Assembly: GCA_964584165.1 (NCBI GenBank)
Contig: CAZOYW010000005.1
Span: forward strand, 52,737-116,736
Length of the DNA stretch: 64,000 nucleotides
Direction of reading: 5' to 3'
Source of the DNA: CAZKCI01 sp964584165
GTDB taxonomy: Bacteria > Auribacterota > Erginobacteria > Erginobacterales > CAZKCI01
Translations under genes and position numbers: made by a program
The notes under the pieces: model-generated
Told to the model about the DNA's origin: nothing
Databases searched by the model: none
Seen by the model: the letters and a program-made list of their open reading frames with translations, nothing else
Shown: piece after piece, positions 38,316 through 47,426 of the stretch
How the letters are laid out: each line of letters starts with the position of its first letter
Numbering within the stretch: the stretch's first letter is position 1

Positions 38316-41117
38316 TCAGTAGGAACGGATGAAGGTGACGGCGGTGAGGGGGGGCAGGCTCTTCTGCCTCTCCTTGATCGTCCGGCTGAAGAAGCCCCCG
38401 GTCAGGGCGTCCAGGCTGGCGTCGAGCTGCTGGATCCGGAGCAGCATCTCGACCTTGGAATAGGGGTCGGCCGGCGGGTTCAGGATCATGTCGATGCGGG
38501 CGCTCCGCCGGTCGAAGAACTGGACGGTGACCTGCTCGAGCACGTCCTGGCGGAGCTCGGAGAGGTCCCGGGCCTCGCGGCTGATGTACATCTGCTCCTT
38601 GCTGTAGAGGAAGTCGCGCAGGTCCCAGTCGAGGCGGATGTCCCAGGTCTTCATGGTGCCGTCGTCGTTCTGGTTCTGGATCCGGTGTTCCCAACGCTGC
38701 CCCTCGGCGCTCCCGGAAGCTCTCGTGGAGAAGGTCCCGCTCTCGCTGGAGCGGTTGTGCGAGTCGCCCCAGCCCCAGTAGCCGGGGTCGCCGGCGTAGT
38801 AGTCGCTCTTCACCTCGTCGGAGGTGATCCGGTTGGTCGAACGCCGGGTGTTGCTGTAGTCGGCGGTTTCAGACTCGCGCTGCCAGCGGTCCTCGGTGCG
38901 GTAGCGGGTGTAGGAGCCGTCGGAGACGGAGTAGCCGAAGGTGAACTCGGGGACGAAGGCCCTCAGCGAGGCTCCCCGCCGCCAGGCCGCGATCTTGTCG
39001 GGGTGGACCTCGGCCCAGCGCGAGGCCGCCTCCTGGACTTCCACCCAGGTCGGCTCGGCCGCGAAGTAGGGCTCCAGGTCTTCCAGGGAGGCGACCTGGT
39101 CGGGCCGCTTGGCCCCGGACGCGGCGCCGGCCTTCTCCACGGAGATCGCGGGCGCGCCCTCCGAGATCCCGCTCAGGGTAAAGACGGCGTCCGCCGTCCC
39201 GTCGCCGTCGAGGTCGACGGGGGCGGGCTCGCCCACCTTGAGCTCCAGCTTTTGCGGGTCGGACTGGACGGTCGCCTTGACCACGCCGGAGGCCTCGTCG
39301 ACCTCGTCCAGGGTGAAGGAGTGGCGATCCGTCCCGTCGAGCGTGAACTCGCCGGAACCGTTCAAGACGCCCCTGCCCTCCCGGGAGAAGTCGGCGTAAG
39401 CCGTGGCCGCGGAGCGGGCGACCCGCTGGTTGGTCACCAGCCAGACCGCGGCGGGGTCGAGGGGGTCGAAGGCGAGGAAATTGGCGTTGCGGTAGTTGAG
39501 GCCGAAGGTGACCCGGCGGAAACTCCGCCCGGCGTCGGTGCTGGCGGAGGCCCCGTTGGCCGAGGCGGTGAAGAGCGTCTCGGCGGAGACCGGAGAGACG
39601 GCGAGATAGCGAATCGAGGTGTCGATCATCCCGAGCGCGGCCGGTTTTTCCCAGCTCTTCCCGGCGTCGGCGCTGGTGAAGACTCCGGCGCCGGTCCCGA
39701 GGTAGATCCGGTCGGGCTGGGAGGGAGCGAAGGCGACCGCCCGGACGGAATTGCCCTCGGCGGTGGCGTGGGTGAAGACCTGGGACCAGGAGGCCCCGGC
39801 GTCGGCGGTGCGGAAGAGCCCGTCGCCCTCGGTCCCGGCCAGCAGGACCTTGGAGTCGAAGGGGTGGACGGCGAGCGAGCTGACGGCCTTGTCGGCGATG
39901 ATCCCGCCCAGCCTTTCCCAGGCGGCGCCACCGTCGCGCGAGACGATCATTCCGCTCAAGGACCCGCCGTAGACGGTAGCGGGGGCGGAGGGGTCGAAGG
40001 CCAGGCAGAGGACGGCGGACTGGGCCGGACCGGTGCCCCGGTAGACGAGCTTCCAGGTCTGGCCCTTGTCGGTGGAGAGGAAGACGCCGTCGAAAGTGGC
40101 GGCGACCACCCGCTCCTGGCGGGAGGGATCGACCGCGATGAAGGTGACGCCGGAGAGGTACTGCTCCTCCGGGACGGGCGTGGCGGCCGCTTCGACCGCC
40201 TCGACCGGGGCGGTTTCGCCGGAGGTCGACCGCTGGGAGGAGGTCTTCGCCGAGGCTTCGGCGGCGGCCTCCAGGCGCGTCTTCTCCGCCTGGGCGGAGG
40301 CGAGCTGGGATTCCAGCGCCCCGATCTGGGCCTGGGCGGAGGCGACCTGCCGCTCGGCGGCGGCCACGGCGGCCTTGAGCGTCGCTCCCTCCGCCTCGTG
40401 CTTCCTCAGGTAGTCGGCCAGCGTCCGCTTCCGCTCGCCGCCCCCCGAGACCGCGGTGAGACCGCGCTCCTGGAGCCAATCGGCGAGCTGACTGTAATCC
40501 GGCTCGGGGACAAAGTCGTTTCCGGTCTCCTCGATCCCCTCGACCTGGGAGGGGCTGAGCTCGTCGGGCTGCCACTTCCCGGCCTCGTTCTGGACGCGCA
40601 AGAGCTCGGCCTGTTCCTTCTTCACTTCTTCCTCGGCCTGCTTGAGCCGGCTCTCCGCCTCGGCGACCTTGCGGGCGGCGTCGGCGACGTTCTGAGCGGG
40701 GGCGGCGGGCTCGCCCGGAGCCGCGGCGCCGGCGCCCGCGCCGGTCTCTCCCCGGGCGGCGGGAGCGGCCCGGCCAACCTTCTCCTCGCTGGTCTCGATC
40801 AGGCCCAGGGCCCTTAAGGCCTTCTCGCCGAGGGCCGCGTTGAGGGCGACCTTGTCGTCGCGGAAGCTCTGGAGGGCGGCCCAGGTGGTTCCGCCGTCGC
40901 TGGTGGCCAGGATCTGCTGGTCGGTTCCCAGGTAGGCCCGCTTCGGATCGAGCGGGTCGGCGGCGAACGCCCGCAAGTCGCTCTTGAGGTCGGTGTATTT
41001 GATCTCCCAGACCGTGGAAAGCTGGGCGGTGTAGACGCCCCGGGATAACCAAGCGAACGCGCCGAGGGCGGCGGCAAGGCAGGCGAAGAAAAGGAACCAC
41101 GTCCTGGCACGGGCCAT
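38316..41117 (-). CDS. Exported propeller protein with BNR/sortilin-like repeats and coiled coil
   Basis: 933 residues. Membrane anchor or signal (ARTWFLFFACLAAALGAFAWL), then a first BNR-like blade (AYLGTDQQILATSDGGTTWAAL), a coiled-coil/Ala-rich insert (about 130-310), and several blades with the Asp-box pattern SxDxGxxW (LSTDKGQTWKLV, VSRDGGAAWERL, RTADAGASWSQV, TSADAGKSWEKP), as in photosystem-assembly or sortilin-type propellers. A DLDGDGTAD calcium loop follows, then the C-terminal module shared with the 37415 protein (HPDKIAAWRRGASLRAF, LDALTGG). The start ATG 41117 has AAGGAGG in front and a promoter upstream. The likely location is the envelope; the function is unknown. Confidence 0.85.
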   Translation of the reverse strand: MARARTWFLFFACLAAALGAFAWLSRGVYTAQLSTVWEIKYTDLKSDLRAFAADPLDPKRAYLGTDQQILATSDGGTTWAALQSFRDDKVALNAALGEKALRALGLIETSEEKVGRAAPAARGETGAGAGAAAPGEPAAPAQNVADAARKVAEAESRLKQAEEEVKKEQAELLRVQNEAGKWQPDELSPSQVEGIEETGNDFVPEPDYSQLADWLQERGLTAVSGGGERKRTLADYLRKHEAEGATLKAAVAAAERQVASAQAQIGALESQLASAQAEKTRLEAAAEASAKTSSQRSTSGETAPVEAVEAAATPVPEEQYLSGVTFIAVDPSRQERVVAATFDGVFLSTDKGQTWKLVYRGTGPAQSAVLCLAFDPSAPATVYGGSLSGMIVSRDGGAAWERLGGIIADKAVSSLAVHPFDSKVLLAGTEGDGLFRTADAGASWSQVFTHATAEGNSVRAVAFAPSQPDRIYLGTGAGVFTSADAGKSWEKPAALGMIDTSIRYLAVSPVSAETLFTASANGASASTDAGRSFRRVTFGLNYRNANFLAFDPLDPAAVWLVTNQRVARSAATAYADFSREGRGVLNGSGEFTLDGTDRHSFTLDEVDEASGVVKATVQSDPQKLELKVGEPAPVDLDGDGTADAVFTLSGISEGAPAISVEKAGAASGAKRPDQVASLEDLEPYFAAEPTWVEVQEAASRWAEVHPDKIAAWRRGASLRAFVPEFTFGYSVSDGSYTRYRTEDRWQRESETADYSNTRRSTNRITSDEVKSDYYAGDPGYWGWGDSHNRSSESGTFSTRASGSAEGQRWEHRIQNQNDDGTMKTWDIRLDWDLRDFLYSKEQMYISREARDLSELRQDVLEQVTVQFFDRRSARIDMILNPPADPYSKVEMLLRIQQLDASLDALTGGFFSRTIKERQKSLPPLTAVTFIRSY

Positions 41118-41163
41118 GGAGAACCTCCTTGTGAGCGATTGACGTGAAGACACTCTCTACTTT

Positions 41164-41192
41164 ATAGTAGGGGAAAGCGCGCGCAAGGTCAA
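41164..41192 (-). promoter_or_regulatory. Sigma70-like promoter for the propeller operon
   Basis: On the minus strand TTGACC (41192-41187) and TACTAT (41169-41164) are 17 bp apart. The -10 lies in a palindrome CTACTTTATAGTAG (41157-41170), a possible operator, between divergent genes. Confidence 0.45.
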
Positions 41193-41237
41193 CAGAAAAT
41201 CGCGCGAATTCGCCGGCCGCCGCCGGCCGCGTCCGCC

Positions 41238-43133
41238 ATGGATTCCTCCCGCCCGGAAAGGAAGCTCGCCTTCCTCATCCTCGCCCTGGCCGGAATGGTT
41301 TTCCTCCCCACCCTCCGCTTCCCCTTTGTCTGGGACGACATCATGGTGGTGCAGAAGAACCCCTTCCTCGGCCGCTTCGAGTTCGTCCCCCTCTACTTCC
41401 AGCCCCACTTCTGGAAATACCGCGTCCCCATCTCCGAGAACGACTATCGCCCCGTCCAGATGATCGCCCTCTCCGCCCTCTCCGCCCTCGACGGACGCTC
41501 CCCCCTCCCCTTCCGGCTGGCCACCATCCTCCTCCACCTTGCCGTCTCCGGGCTCGCCTTCCGGATCGCCCGCAGGCGCGGGATGGCGCCCGCCCCCGCC
41601 CTGGCCTTCCTCGCCCTCTTCGCTCTCCACCCCGTCCACGTCGAGGCGGTGGCCTCCGCCCGCAACCTCGCCGAGTTCCTCGTCTCCCTTTTTCTCCTCC
41701 TCTCCTTCTCCCTTTTCACCGGGGGACGCCGGACGGCGGGGAGGAGGGCGGCCGCCCTCCTCTTCTTCGTCCTGGCCGCCCTCACCAAGGAGAGCGCCGT
41801 CATCTACCCCGTCCTCCTCGCCCTCTACCCGCGCGGAGGGGACGGGGAAGGCTCGCCGCGGCGGCGGGCCGCCGAGCTCCTCCCCTTCTTCCTCGTCACC
41901 GCCGCCGTCCTCGCCCTCAAGCTCGCCCTGGGCCCGGGCGCCCTGGAGCGGCGGGAGATCGGCCCGGTGAGCGCCCTCTTCGCCGCCGCCAAGCTCGTCC
42001 TCGTCTACCTCTCGCTCCTCCTCCGCCCCGTCGGCCTCCACGTGATCTATCCCTTCGCCAAGGAGGTCGTCTGGGTCCGCCCCGAATGGTTCTTAAGCCT
42101 CCTGCTCGTCGCCTCCCTCCTCCTCCTCGCCGCCCGCCTTTGGCGGCGCTCGGCGACCGCCGGCTGGCTCGCCCTGGCCTTCCTCCTCAGCCTCCTCCCG
42201 GCCCTCTCCGTGCTCGGGCAGATCGGGAGAGTGGTGGCGGAGCAGCGCCTCTATTTCCCTTCGATCTTCGCCTGCCTCCTCGCCGCCCTCGCGCTCGGGG
42301 TGCAGCTCAATTCCCCTCGGCCCGGACGGAGAGCCGCGGCCGCCGCCGCCACCGCCCTGCTCGCCGGCGGCTACGCCCTCGCCGCCGCCCACTACCTTCC
42401 GTTCTGGCGGAGCGACTTCAGCCTCTGGAAGCGGCTGACCGAGCTCTGCCCGCCGGCCGCCATCGGCCACAACAACCTGGCGATCGTCTACCTGCGCCTG
42501 GGCGCCAGCCAGCGGGGGATCGCGGAGCTCGAGACCGCCCTGGCCATCAACCCCGATCACAGCGAAGCCCACCTCAACCTGGGCATCCAGCGCGGCCGCG
42601 AGGGGCGCTGGGAGGAGGCGGTCAGCGAGTTCCAGCTGGCCCTCTCTTCCTATCCGAGCTACGACCTGGCCGCGATCAACCTCGCGGAGATCCTCCTTCA
42701 TCTCGGGCGGATCGAGAAAGCGGAGAAGCGCCTCCGGGCCGCGCTCGCCCTCAACCCCTACCACCCCGAGATCCACAACTGCCTGGCCGTGGTGCTGGAG
42801 AGGCGGGGGGAGATCGAAAAGGCGGAGAGGGAATATCTCCGGGCGGCCGAGCTCGATCCCGAATACGGCGCGCCCCTGCGCAACCTCTCCGAGATGTACC
42901 TGGAGGGGGGGAAGCGGTCGGAGGCCCTCGAGACGGTCCGCCGGGCGATCGCGCGGGAGCCCGGCAACCCCGCCGGCTTGCAAGTCCTGGCCCGGATCCA
43001 CACCGCCGCCGGCGACCTGCGCCGGGCGCGGCTGATCCTGGAGGACGCCCTCCGCCTGGCCCCCGGGAACGTCTCCGTGCGCAGCCAGCTGATGGCCCTG
43101 CGCTCGGCCGGCGAGGCTACCGGGGGTCGTTAG
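41238..43133 (+). CDS. TMTC-like multi-pass membrane protein with C-terminal TPRs
   Basis: 631 residues. Ten or so membrane helices (about 12-395) contain FPFVWDDIMVVQKNPFLG and NDYRPVQMIALSALSALDG, then LFALHPVHVEAVASARNLAEFLVSLF, the pattern of TMTC/PMT-like O-mannosyltransferases with acidic residues in the first loop. After a short linker come six TPR units (about 410-620: AAIGHNNLAIVYLRLGASQRGIAELETALAINPDHSEAHLNLG, AEREYLRAAELDPEYGAPLRNLS). It probably glycosylates exported proteins from a polyprenyl-linked sugar; manC in this window would supply GDP-mannose for such a pathway. It is divergent from the propeller operon. Confidence 0.85.
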   Translation: MDSSRPERKLAFLILALAGMVFLPTLRFPFVWDDIMVVQKNPFLGRFEFVPLYFQPHFWKYRVPISENDYRPVQMIALSALSALDGRSPLPFRLATILLHLAVSGLAFRIARRRGMAPAPALAFLALFALHPVHVEAVASARNLAEFLVSLFLLLSFSLFTGGRRTAGRRAAALLFFVLAALTKESAVIYPVLLALYPRGGDGEGSPRRRAAELLPFFLVTAAVLALKLALGPGALERREIGPVSALFAAAKLVLVYLSLLLRPVGLHVIYPFAKEVVWVRPEWFLSLLLVASLLLLAARLWRRSATAGWLALAFLLSLLPALSVLGQIGRVVAEQRLYFPSIFACLLAALALGVQLNSPRPGRRAAAAAATALLAGGYALAAAHYLPFWRSDFSLWKRLTELCPPAAIGHNNLAIVYLRLGASQRGIAELETALAINPDHSEAHLNLGIQRGREGRWEEAVSEFQLALSSYPSYDLAAINLAEILLHLGRIEKAEKRLRAALALNPYHPEIHNCLAVVLERRGEIEKAEREYLRAAELDPEYGAPLRNLSEMYLEGGKRSEALETVRRAIAREPGNPAGLQVLARIHTAAGDLRRARLILEDALRLAPGNVSVRSQLMALRSAGEATGGR

Positions 43134-43149
43134 AAGAATCGGCGAGCGG

Positions 43150-43230
43150 ACCCCTTGATCGTTTGATCCTTGATCCGTTAATCGTTGATCCTTTGATCGT
43201 CGCAGTCGATCAAGGATCAACGCTCAACGG
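43150..43230. repeat. TTGATCCTTTGATCG inverted tandem cassette (family I)
   Basis: Left: TTGATCG, TTTGATCC, TTGATCC, TTAATCG, TTGATCC, TTTGATCG units. Right: GATCAAGGATCAACGCTCAACGG. Confidence 0.85.
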
Positions 43231-43253
43231 CTCCTGGACGCTATTCCCCTCCC

Positions 43254-44036
43254 CTACTGCCCTCTCTCCACCGTGCTCTTCAGGTCCTGGATATCGTTCT
43301 GGAGGTCGTTGATCTTGTCGGTGTCGTTTTTGATGTCCTCGACGGCGTTCAGGATGTCCTGCAAGATGTCGAGCGAGGAGCGGATATCGGAGATGTCTCC
43401 GGAGAGGTCGTTGAGGTTGTCGGTGTTGTTCTCGATCCCGCGCATGGTGCTGTTCAGGTCGTCGGTGTTGCTCTCGATGTCGTCGAGGCGGCGGTCCACG
43501 TCCGAGTCCGCCGCCCGGGAGGTCTGATCCTTGATGTCGGAGACGTCCGAGGCCAGGGAGGGGAGGTCCTTCAAGTTCTTGTTGGCGGAGGCGAGGAGGG
43601 CCTTGAACTCGGCGTTCTCCTTCGCGAGCAGGCTCAGCTGCTGCATCATGATCTGCTGCTGCTTGAACATCTCCTCCTGCTGTTCGAGGAGCTTCTCGGT
43701 CAGCGGGCCCGCGGGCTTGATCTCGATCTTGAAGAGCGAGCGGTTCTCCACCAGGCGCACCCCCTCCGGTCCCTTTTCCAGGTTGAGGTCCGAACTCGAG
43801 GTGACCAGGTCGGGCCGGCTCTTCCAGGCTTGTTCCTTGAACATGGCCATCGCCGCGGAGAGCTTCTCCTGGGCGAGCGCTTCGTTTCCTCCCTCCCGGG
43901 CCTTGTAGGCCTCCTCCAGCAGGGTGTAGGCCTGGTCGGAGGCGGCGGGCGGGGGCGGCGTGGGAGCGGAGAAGGCGCTATGCCCAAAGCTGAGGAAAGA
44001 AACGAGACAGCCCGCGGAGATCAGAATTCTGACCAT
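43254..44036 (-). CDS. Exported coiled-coil protein
   Basis: 260 residues with a signal peptide (ending SHSAFSA-type, APTPPPP after it). A short TPR-like N-terminal part (ASDQAYTLLEEAYKAREGGNEALAQEKLSAAMAMF) and a small strand-rich segment (about 80-110) precede a long coiled coil of heptad repeats from about residue 112 to the end, with many Asp/Asn-rich units (DIESNTDDLNSTMRGIENNTDNLNDLSGDISDIRSSLDILQDIL). It resembles surface-exposed filamentous or tethering proteins, but no family is recognised. The start has TAAGGAGGAT in front and an extended -10 promoter upstream. Confidence 0.8.
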   Translation of the reverse strand: MVRILISAGCLVSFLSFGHSAFSAPTPPPPAASDQAYTLLEEAYKAREGGNEALAQEKLSAAMAMFKEQAWKSRPDLVTSSSDLNLEKGPEGVRLVENRSLFKIEIKPAGPLTEKLLEQQEEMFKQQQIMMQQLSLLAKENAEFKALLASANKNLKDLPSLASDVSDIKDQTSRAADSDVDRRLDDIESNTDDLNSTMRGIENNTDNLNDLSGDISDIRSSLDILQDILNAVEDIKNDTDKINDLQNDIQDLKSTVERGQ

Positions 44037-44085
44037 GGCGATCCTCCTTATAGAGAAGGGTTGAGTTGATGGACTTTATTTTTAG

Positions 44086-44094
44086 ACTATACCA
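44086..44094 (-). promoter_or_regulatory. Extended -10 promoter of the coiled-coil protein gene
   Basis: On the minus strand TGG followed by TATAGT (TGnTATAAT-like), about 50 nt before the start codon; no -35 match. Confidence 0.4.
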
Positions 44095-44103
44095 TAACTG
44101 AGG

Positions 44104-44271
44104 GTCGATGGGTTAGGGTTAGGAAGTGGGACTGGTGAATGGGTTAGGGTTAAGTATCGAAGGCTCACCCTCCACCAGGCCACACCTAACCTTCTCCCAT
44201 CGACCAAACCCACTTCCTAACCCCCACCCATTTACTAGCGGCGTCGATGGGTTAGGGTTAGGGAGCGCTCC
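44104..44271. repeat. GATGGGTTAGGGTTAG inverted cassette (family C)
   Basis: GGTCGATGGGTTAGGGTTAGG appears at the left and again near 44244-44262; complements CCCATCGACCAAACCCACTTCCTAACCC lie between. Related copies are at 47427-47540 and 48377-48512. Confidence 0.9.
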
Positions 44272-44284
44272 CTGAACCCCATCC

Positions 44285-45451
44285 TCACCTGTTTTCATCG
44301 CCTTCCCCCAAGCAATAGAGGTAGCGGCCGGCGGTGGCGGCGAGGACCCTCCCCGGCGCGAGCGCGAGGCGGGCCGGCGCATCCCGGACCAGAGGGTATT
44401 TCCAGAGCTCCTCGCCGGTGCGGGAGTCGAGGGCGAGCAGGTGCCCGGCCCGGGAGCTGATGACCAGCCGCTCGCCGGAGACCGCCGGCGAGAAGAAGAA
44501 GTTCCGCGGGGAGCGGACGGACCAAGCTTCCTCGCCGTCGCCCCCGGAAAGGCAGTGGAGGACGGGACCGGAGGCGACGTAGACCCGGCGGTCCGAGACC
44601 ACGGGGGAGGCGACCACGCCCTCGGAGGCCGAAAAGCGCCAGATCGCCTTGCCGTCGGAAAGGCTCATGCAGAAGACGTTCCCGTCATTTGCCGCCGCGA
44701 AGACCCGCCCGCCGACGCAGGCGCAGGGGGAGATGAACTCGCCCGAGCCCTTGAAGGCCCAGATCTCCTGGCCGCTCTCGAGGTCCAGGCAGTAAAGGCG
44801 GCGGTCGCGGGAGGGCGCCAGGACTCTCCCCTCCACGATGGCCGGGGAGGCGACCACCTCGCCCGATGTCTTGTAGCTCCAGAGCTCGGAGCCGTCGCGG
44901 GTGGAGAGGCAGTGGACCTTGTAGTCGGTCGAGCCCAGGACCAGGCGCTCCCCCTCCACGGCGGGCCCTCCGGGGATAGGCCGGCTGAAACTCCGGCTCC
45001 AGAGGGTCTGGCCCCGCTCCAGATCGAGGCAGAGGGCCTCGCCCTTCTCGTCGGTAACCGCGACCGCGCTCCCGGGCGAGAAAAGCCCCCCCCGGGTCGT
45101 CTCGTAGCGGGTCTCCCGCCGGGAGATCGCCGCGAAGATCCTCCCTCCGGAGATGGCCGGCGCCGCCCAGAAGGCCCCGGTGAAGCGCCGGTTCCAGAGC
45201 GTTTTCCCGTCGGAGAGGGAGAGGGAGGTCACCTTCCCGTCAGCGTCGAGGACGACGACCCGTCCGGAGGCGACGGCCGGCGGGACGAGGAGGTCCCCGG
45301 CCGCCTTGAACTTCCAGAGCAGCGTGGGGTGGTCGGGGAGAGGCCCCTCCCCGCCCCGCCGGGCGGGGTCGGCCTGCTGATGGGGCCAATCGGGACCAAG
45401 CGCGGAGGGGAGGAGGAGGGCGACAACAAGCATCCCAGGCGGGAAGAGCAT
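44285..45451 (-). CDS. Exported PQQ-like (WD40-like) beta-propeller protein
   Basis: 388 residues with a signal peptide (MLFPPGMLVVALLLPSALG). The body is seven to eight repeats of the PQQ/quinoprotein propeller type, each with a tryptophan at the end of the blade: DGKTLWNRRFTGAFWAAPAISGGRI, DLERGQTLWSRSFSRPIPGGPAVEGERL, DGSELWSYKTSGEVVASPAIVEGRV, SGQEIWAFKGSGEFISPCACVGGRV and TGEELWKYPLV. The catalytic residues of PQQ dehydrogenases are not evident, so it is more likely a BamB-like or binding propeller than an enzyme. Neighbours give no specific role. Confidence 0.85.
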   Translation of the reverse strand: MLFPPGMLVVALLLPSALGPDWPHQQADPARRGGEGPLPDHPTLLWKFKAAGDLLVPPAVASGRVVVLDADGKVTSLSLSDGKTLWNRRFTGAFWAAPAISGGRIFAAISRRETRYETTRGGLFSPGSAVAVTDEKGEALCLDLERGQTLWSRSFSRPIPGGPAVEGERLVLGSTDYKVHCLSTRDGSELWSYKTSGEVVASPAIVEGRVLAPSRDRRLYCLDLESGQEIWAFKGSGEFISPCACVGGRVFAAANDGNVFCMSLSDGKAIWRFSASEGVVASPVVSDRRVYVASGPVLHCLSGGDGEEAWSVRSPRNFFFSPAVSGERLVISSRAGHLLALDSRTGEELWKYPLVRDAPARLALAPGRVLAATAGRYLYCLGEGDENR

Positions 45452-45455
45452 GATA

Positions 45456-45634
45456 ATAAAGGTTACGTAAAGTTACGTAAGGTTACGTAACGTTACGCAA
45501 GGTTGCGGGAGGCAGTTCTCGGAGACGTTACTCGCGCGTGAGTTGCGGGTTTCTAGCCTGGCGTATCGCTTCGCGGCTCGGCGTAACCTCACGTAACCCC
45601 TACGTAACCTTGCGTAACCTCACGTAACCTTTCA
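45456..45634. repeat. GTTACGTAAGG / CCTTACGTAAC inverted cassette (family B)
   Basis: Left arm of 10-nt units (GGTTACGTAAAGTTACGTAAGGTTACGTAACG, 45462-45509) and right arm of complements (GCGTAACCTCACGTAACCCC..., 45582-45632) with a 70-nt spacer that has its own smaller pairings. Confidence 0.92.
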
Positions 45635-45653
45635 ATATCTTGCCTAACCCGTC

Positions 45654-47057
45654 TCAGGCCGGGATGATCAGCTCGGATTCCCGGGGGTGGAGGTAGAGGC
45701 GCTTCAGGAGGAGGCGGACGATCTTCTGCTCCCGCTTGAAGAGGCGCGGGTTCTTCTGGCTCTTCGCCGCCTGGGCCATCACCAAGTGCCCCCGGATGAT
45801 CTCGCGGATGAAGACGGGATGGATCCTCTTCAGGGCGTCCTGGCAGATCAGGATCGCCTCCGGCAGGCGTCCCTCCTTCAGGAAGACCTCGCCCAGGCCG
45901 ATCTGGGCCCGGGTGTTGTGCGGGAAGAGCTCCAGCGTGCGCGAGAGGACCCGCTGGGCGGCCTTGCATTCGCCCTTGCGGATCAGCTTTTCGGCTAGGC
46001 GGATGAGCGAATCGTAGGTGTCCTTCCCGGCTACGGCTTCCGCCATCCCGGCGTGATATTCGCTCTCCTCCACCTTCCCCGTCTCCTTCATGAGGCGGGA
46101 GAGGATCCGGTGGGCGAGGACCTGCTCCCAGATGAAATGGGGGCTCGCCGCCTTGAGCCCCCGCTCGCAGAGAGCGATCGCCGCCGGGATCTCGCCCTTC
46201 TCCAGGGCGATCCAGCCGCGGCAGACGTCGACCCGGGAGTTGCCGGGAGCGACCTTCTCCAGCCGGTCGAGGATGGCCAACGCCTCGTCGAACTTCCGGG
46301 CCTTGATCTTCAGCTCCGCGGTGTGCACCAGCCCCTGGAAGGAATTGGGGTTGATCCGGAGAACCTCGTTGAACTCGTATTCCGCCAGACGCCAGTTGCC
46401 GAGCTCCTTGAGGGCGATCCCCAACCAGATCCGGGTCGGGGTGTGTTGGGGGCGAAAGGCGACCGCGCTTTCGAAACACTGGACCGCGGATAGGTAGTTC
46501 CCCTGGCGGAAGAAGAGCTTGCCGATCTCGAGGCAGCGCTGGTAGGACTCGCCATAGTGCTTGATCGCCTCCTGGAGGACCGTGATCGCCGTTTCCAAGT
46601 CCCCGAGGCGGGCGTGGATCTGGAAGAGACGCAGGTAGCTCGCCTCCTTGATCGGGTTGGCGGCCGGGATGGCCCGATAGAGGCGGATGGCGTCGGCGAT
46701 GGAGCCGCCGCGGCGGTAGAGCTTCTCCAGGCGGACATAAGCCCGGAAGCGGTCCGGGAAGGTCTTGATCGCCTGCCGGTAGACTCGGACCGCGTCCTCC
46801 TCCCGCCCGGCGTGCTCGTAGGCGGCCCCCAGGCAGAGGCGGAAGGGGTAGATGCTGGGATGACGGCGCACCCCGAACTCGTATACCTCCGTCGCCTCGG
46901 GATACTGGCCGTCGCGCATCAGGGCGCCCCCGAGGCGGAGGATGTTGGAAGCGTAGGCCGGCTGGACCAGGATCTCCTTCCACAGGTGGCGTTTCTTGGG
47001 GTCCGCCAGGCGGGCGGCGAGCTGGCCGGGTCCGGGATGGAGCTGGAAGCTTTTCAT
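45654..47057 (-). CDS. Cytoplasmic TPR-repeat protein
   Basis: 467 residues without a signal peptide. About ten TPR units: NILRLGGALMRDGQYPEATEVYEFG, FRLCLGAAYEHAGREEDAVRVYRQAIKTFPDRFRAYVRLEKLYRR, RCLEIGKLFFRQGNYLSAVQCFESAVAFRPQHTPTRIWLG, GLVHTAELKIKARKFDEALAILDRLEKVAPGN and so on. The C-terminal part ends in LKRLYLHPRESELIIPA. No catalytic domain is present. It is similar in type to the other TPR proteins in the window but not a close copy. Probably an adaptor; no operon partner is evident. Confidence 0.8.
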   Translation of the reverse strand: MKSFQLHPGPGQLAARLADPKKRHLWKEILVQPAYASNILRLGGALMRDGQYPEATEVYEFGVRRHPSIYPFRLCLGAAYEHAGREEDAVRVYRQAIKTFPDRFRAYVRLEKLYRRGGSIADAIRLYRAIPAANPIKEASYLRLFQIHARLGDLETAITVLQEAIKHYGESYQRCLEIGKLFFRQGNYLSAVQCFESAVAFRPQHTPTRIWLGIALKELGNWRLAEYEFNEVLRINPNSFQGLVHTAELKIKARKFDEALAILDRLEKVAPGNSRVDVCRGWIALEKGEIPAAIALCERGLKAASPHFIWEQVLAHRILSRLMKETGKVEESEYHAGMAEAVAGKDTYDSLIRLAEKLIRKGECKAAQRVLSRTLELFPHNTRAQIGLGEVFLKEGRLPEAILICQDALKRIHPVFIREIIRGHLVMAQAAKSQKNPRLFKREQKIVRLLLKRLYLHPRESELIIPA

Positions 47058-47136
47058 GGCGTCTTCAGTATGAACCAGCGGATCGACCGTGTCAATCCTC
47101 TTAAGCGCCCCTCGGAACCGAAAGCCGCGGATGACG

Positions 47137-47418
47137 CTAGTATTCGCGAGATATCGCGAAGGAAGAATATTCGCCTGTCGGCTTGTCCCACTTCGTCGCC
47201 GCCGCCTCGACGCGAGACCCCGGAGGGCCCCGGCGGGCCCAGGCGGCGAGCGCTTGGAGCGCCGCCCGCGGCCCCTCGGCGACGATTTCCACTCTCCCGT
47301 CGGAGAGGTTGCGGACGAATCCGGCCAGCCCGAGGGCGTTCGCCCGCTCCCGGGTCGCGGCGCGGAAGCAGACGCCCTGGACCAGGCCGGAGACGAGGAT
47401 GTGCACTCTTCCTGACAT
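47137..47418 (-). CDS. acyP: Acylphosphatase
   Basis: Small acylphosphatase of 93 residues. The two catalytic residues are in place: the Arg of GLVQGVCFRAATRERANALGL and the Asn of GFVRNLSDGRVEIVAEG. It hydrolyses acyl phosphates in the cytosol. The length is normal for the family. It is a free-standing form (not fused to HypF) 80 nt after the TPR gene's start and before a family C cassette. Confidence 0.92.
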   Translation of the reverse strand: MSGRVHILVSGLVQGVCFRAATRERANALGLAGFVRNLSDGRVEIVAEGPRAALQALAAWARRGPPGSRVEAAATKWDKPTGEYSSFAISREY

Positions 47419-47426
47419 TAAACTCG

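Noticed and set aside
44104..44271. Telomere-like TTAGGG repeats
   Set aside because: The TTAGGG motif occurs within longer inverted units at internal sites; there is no chromosome end here.
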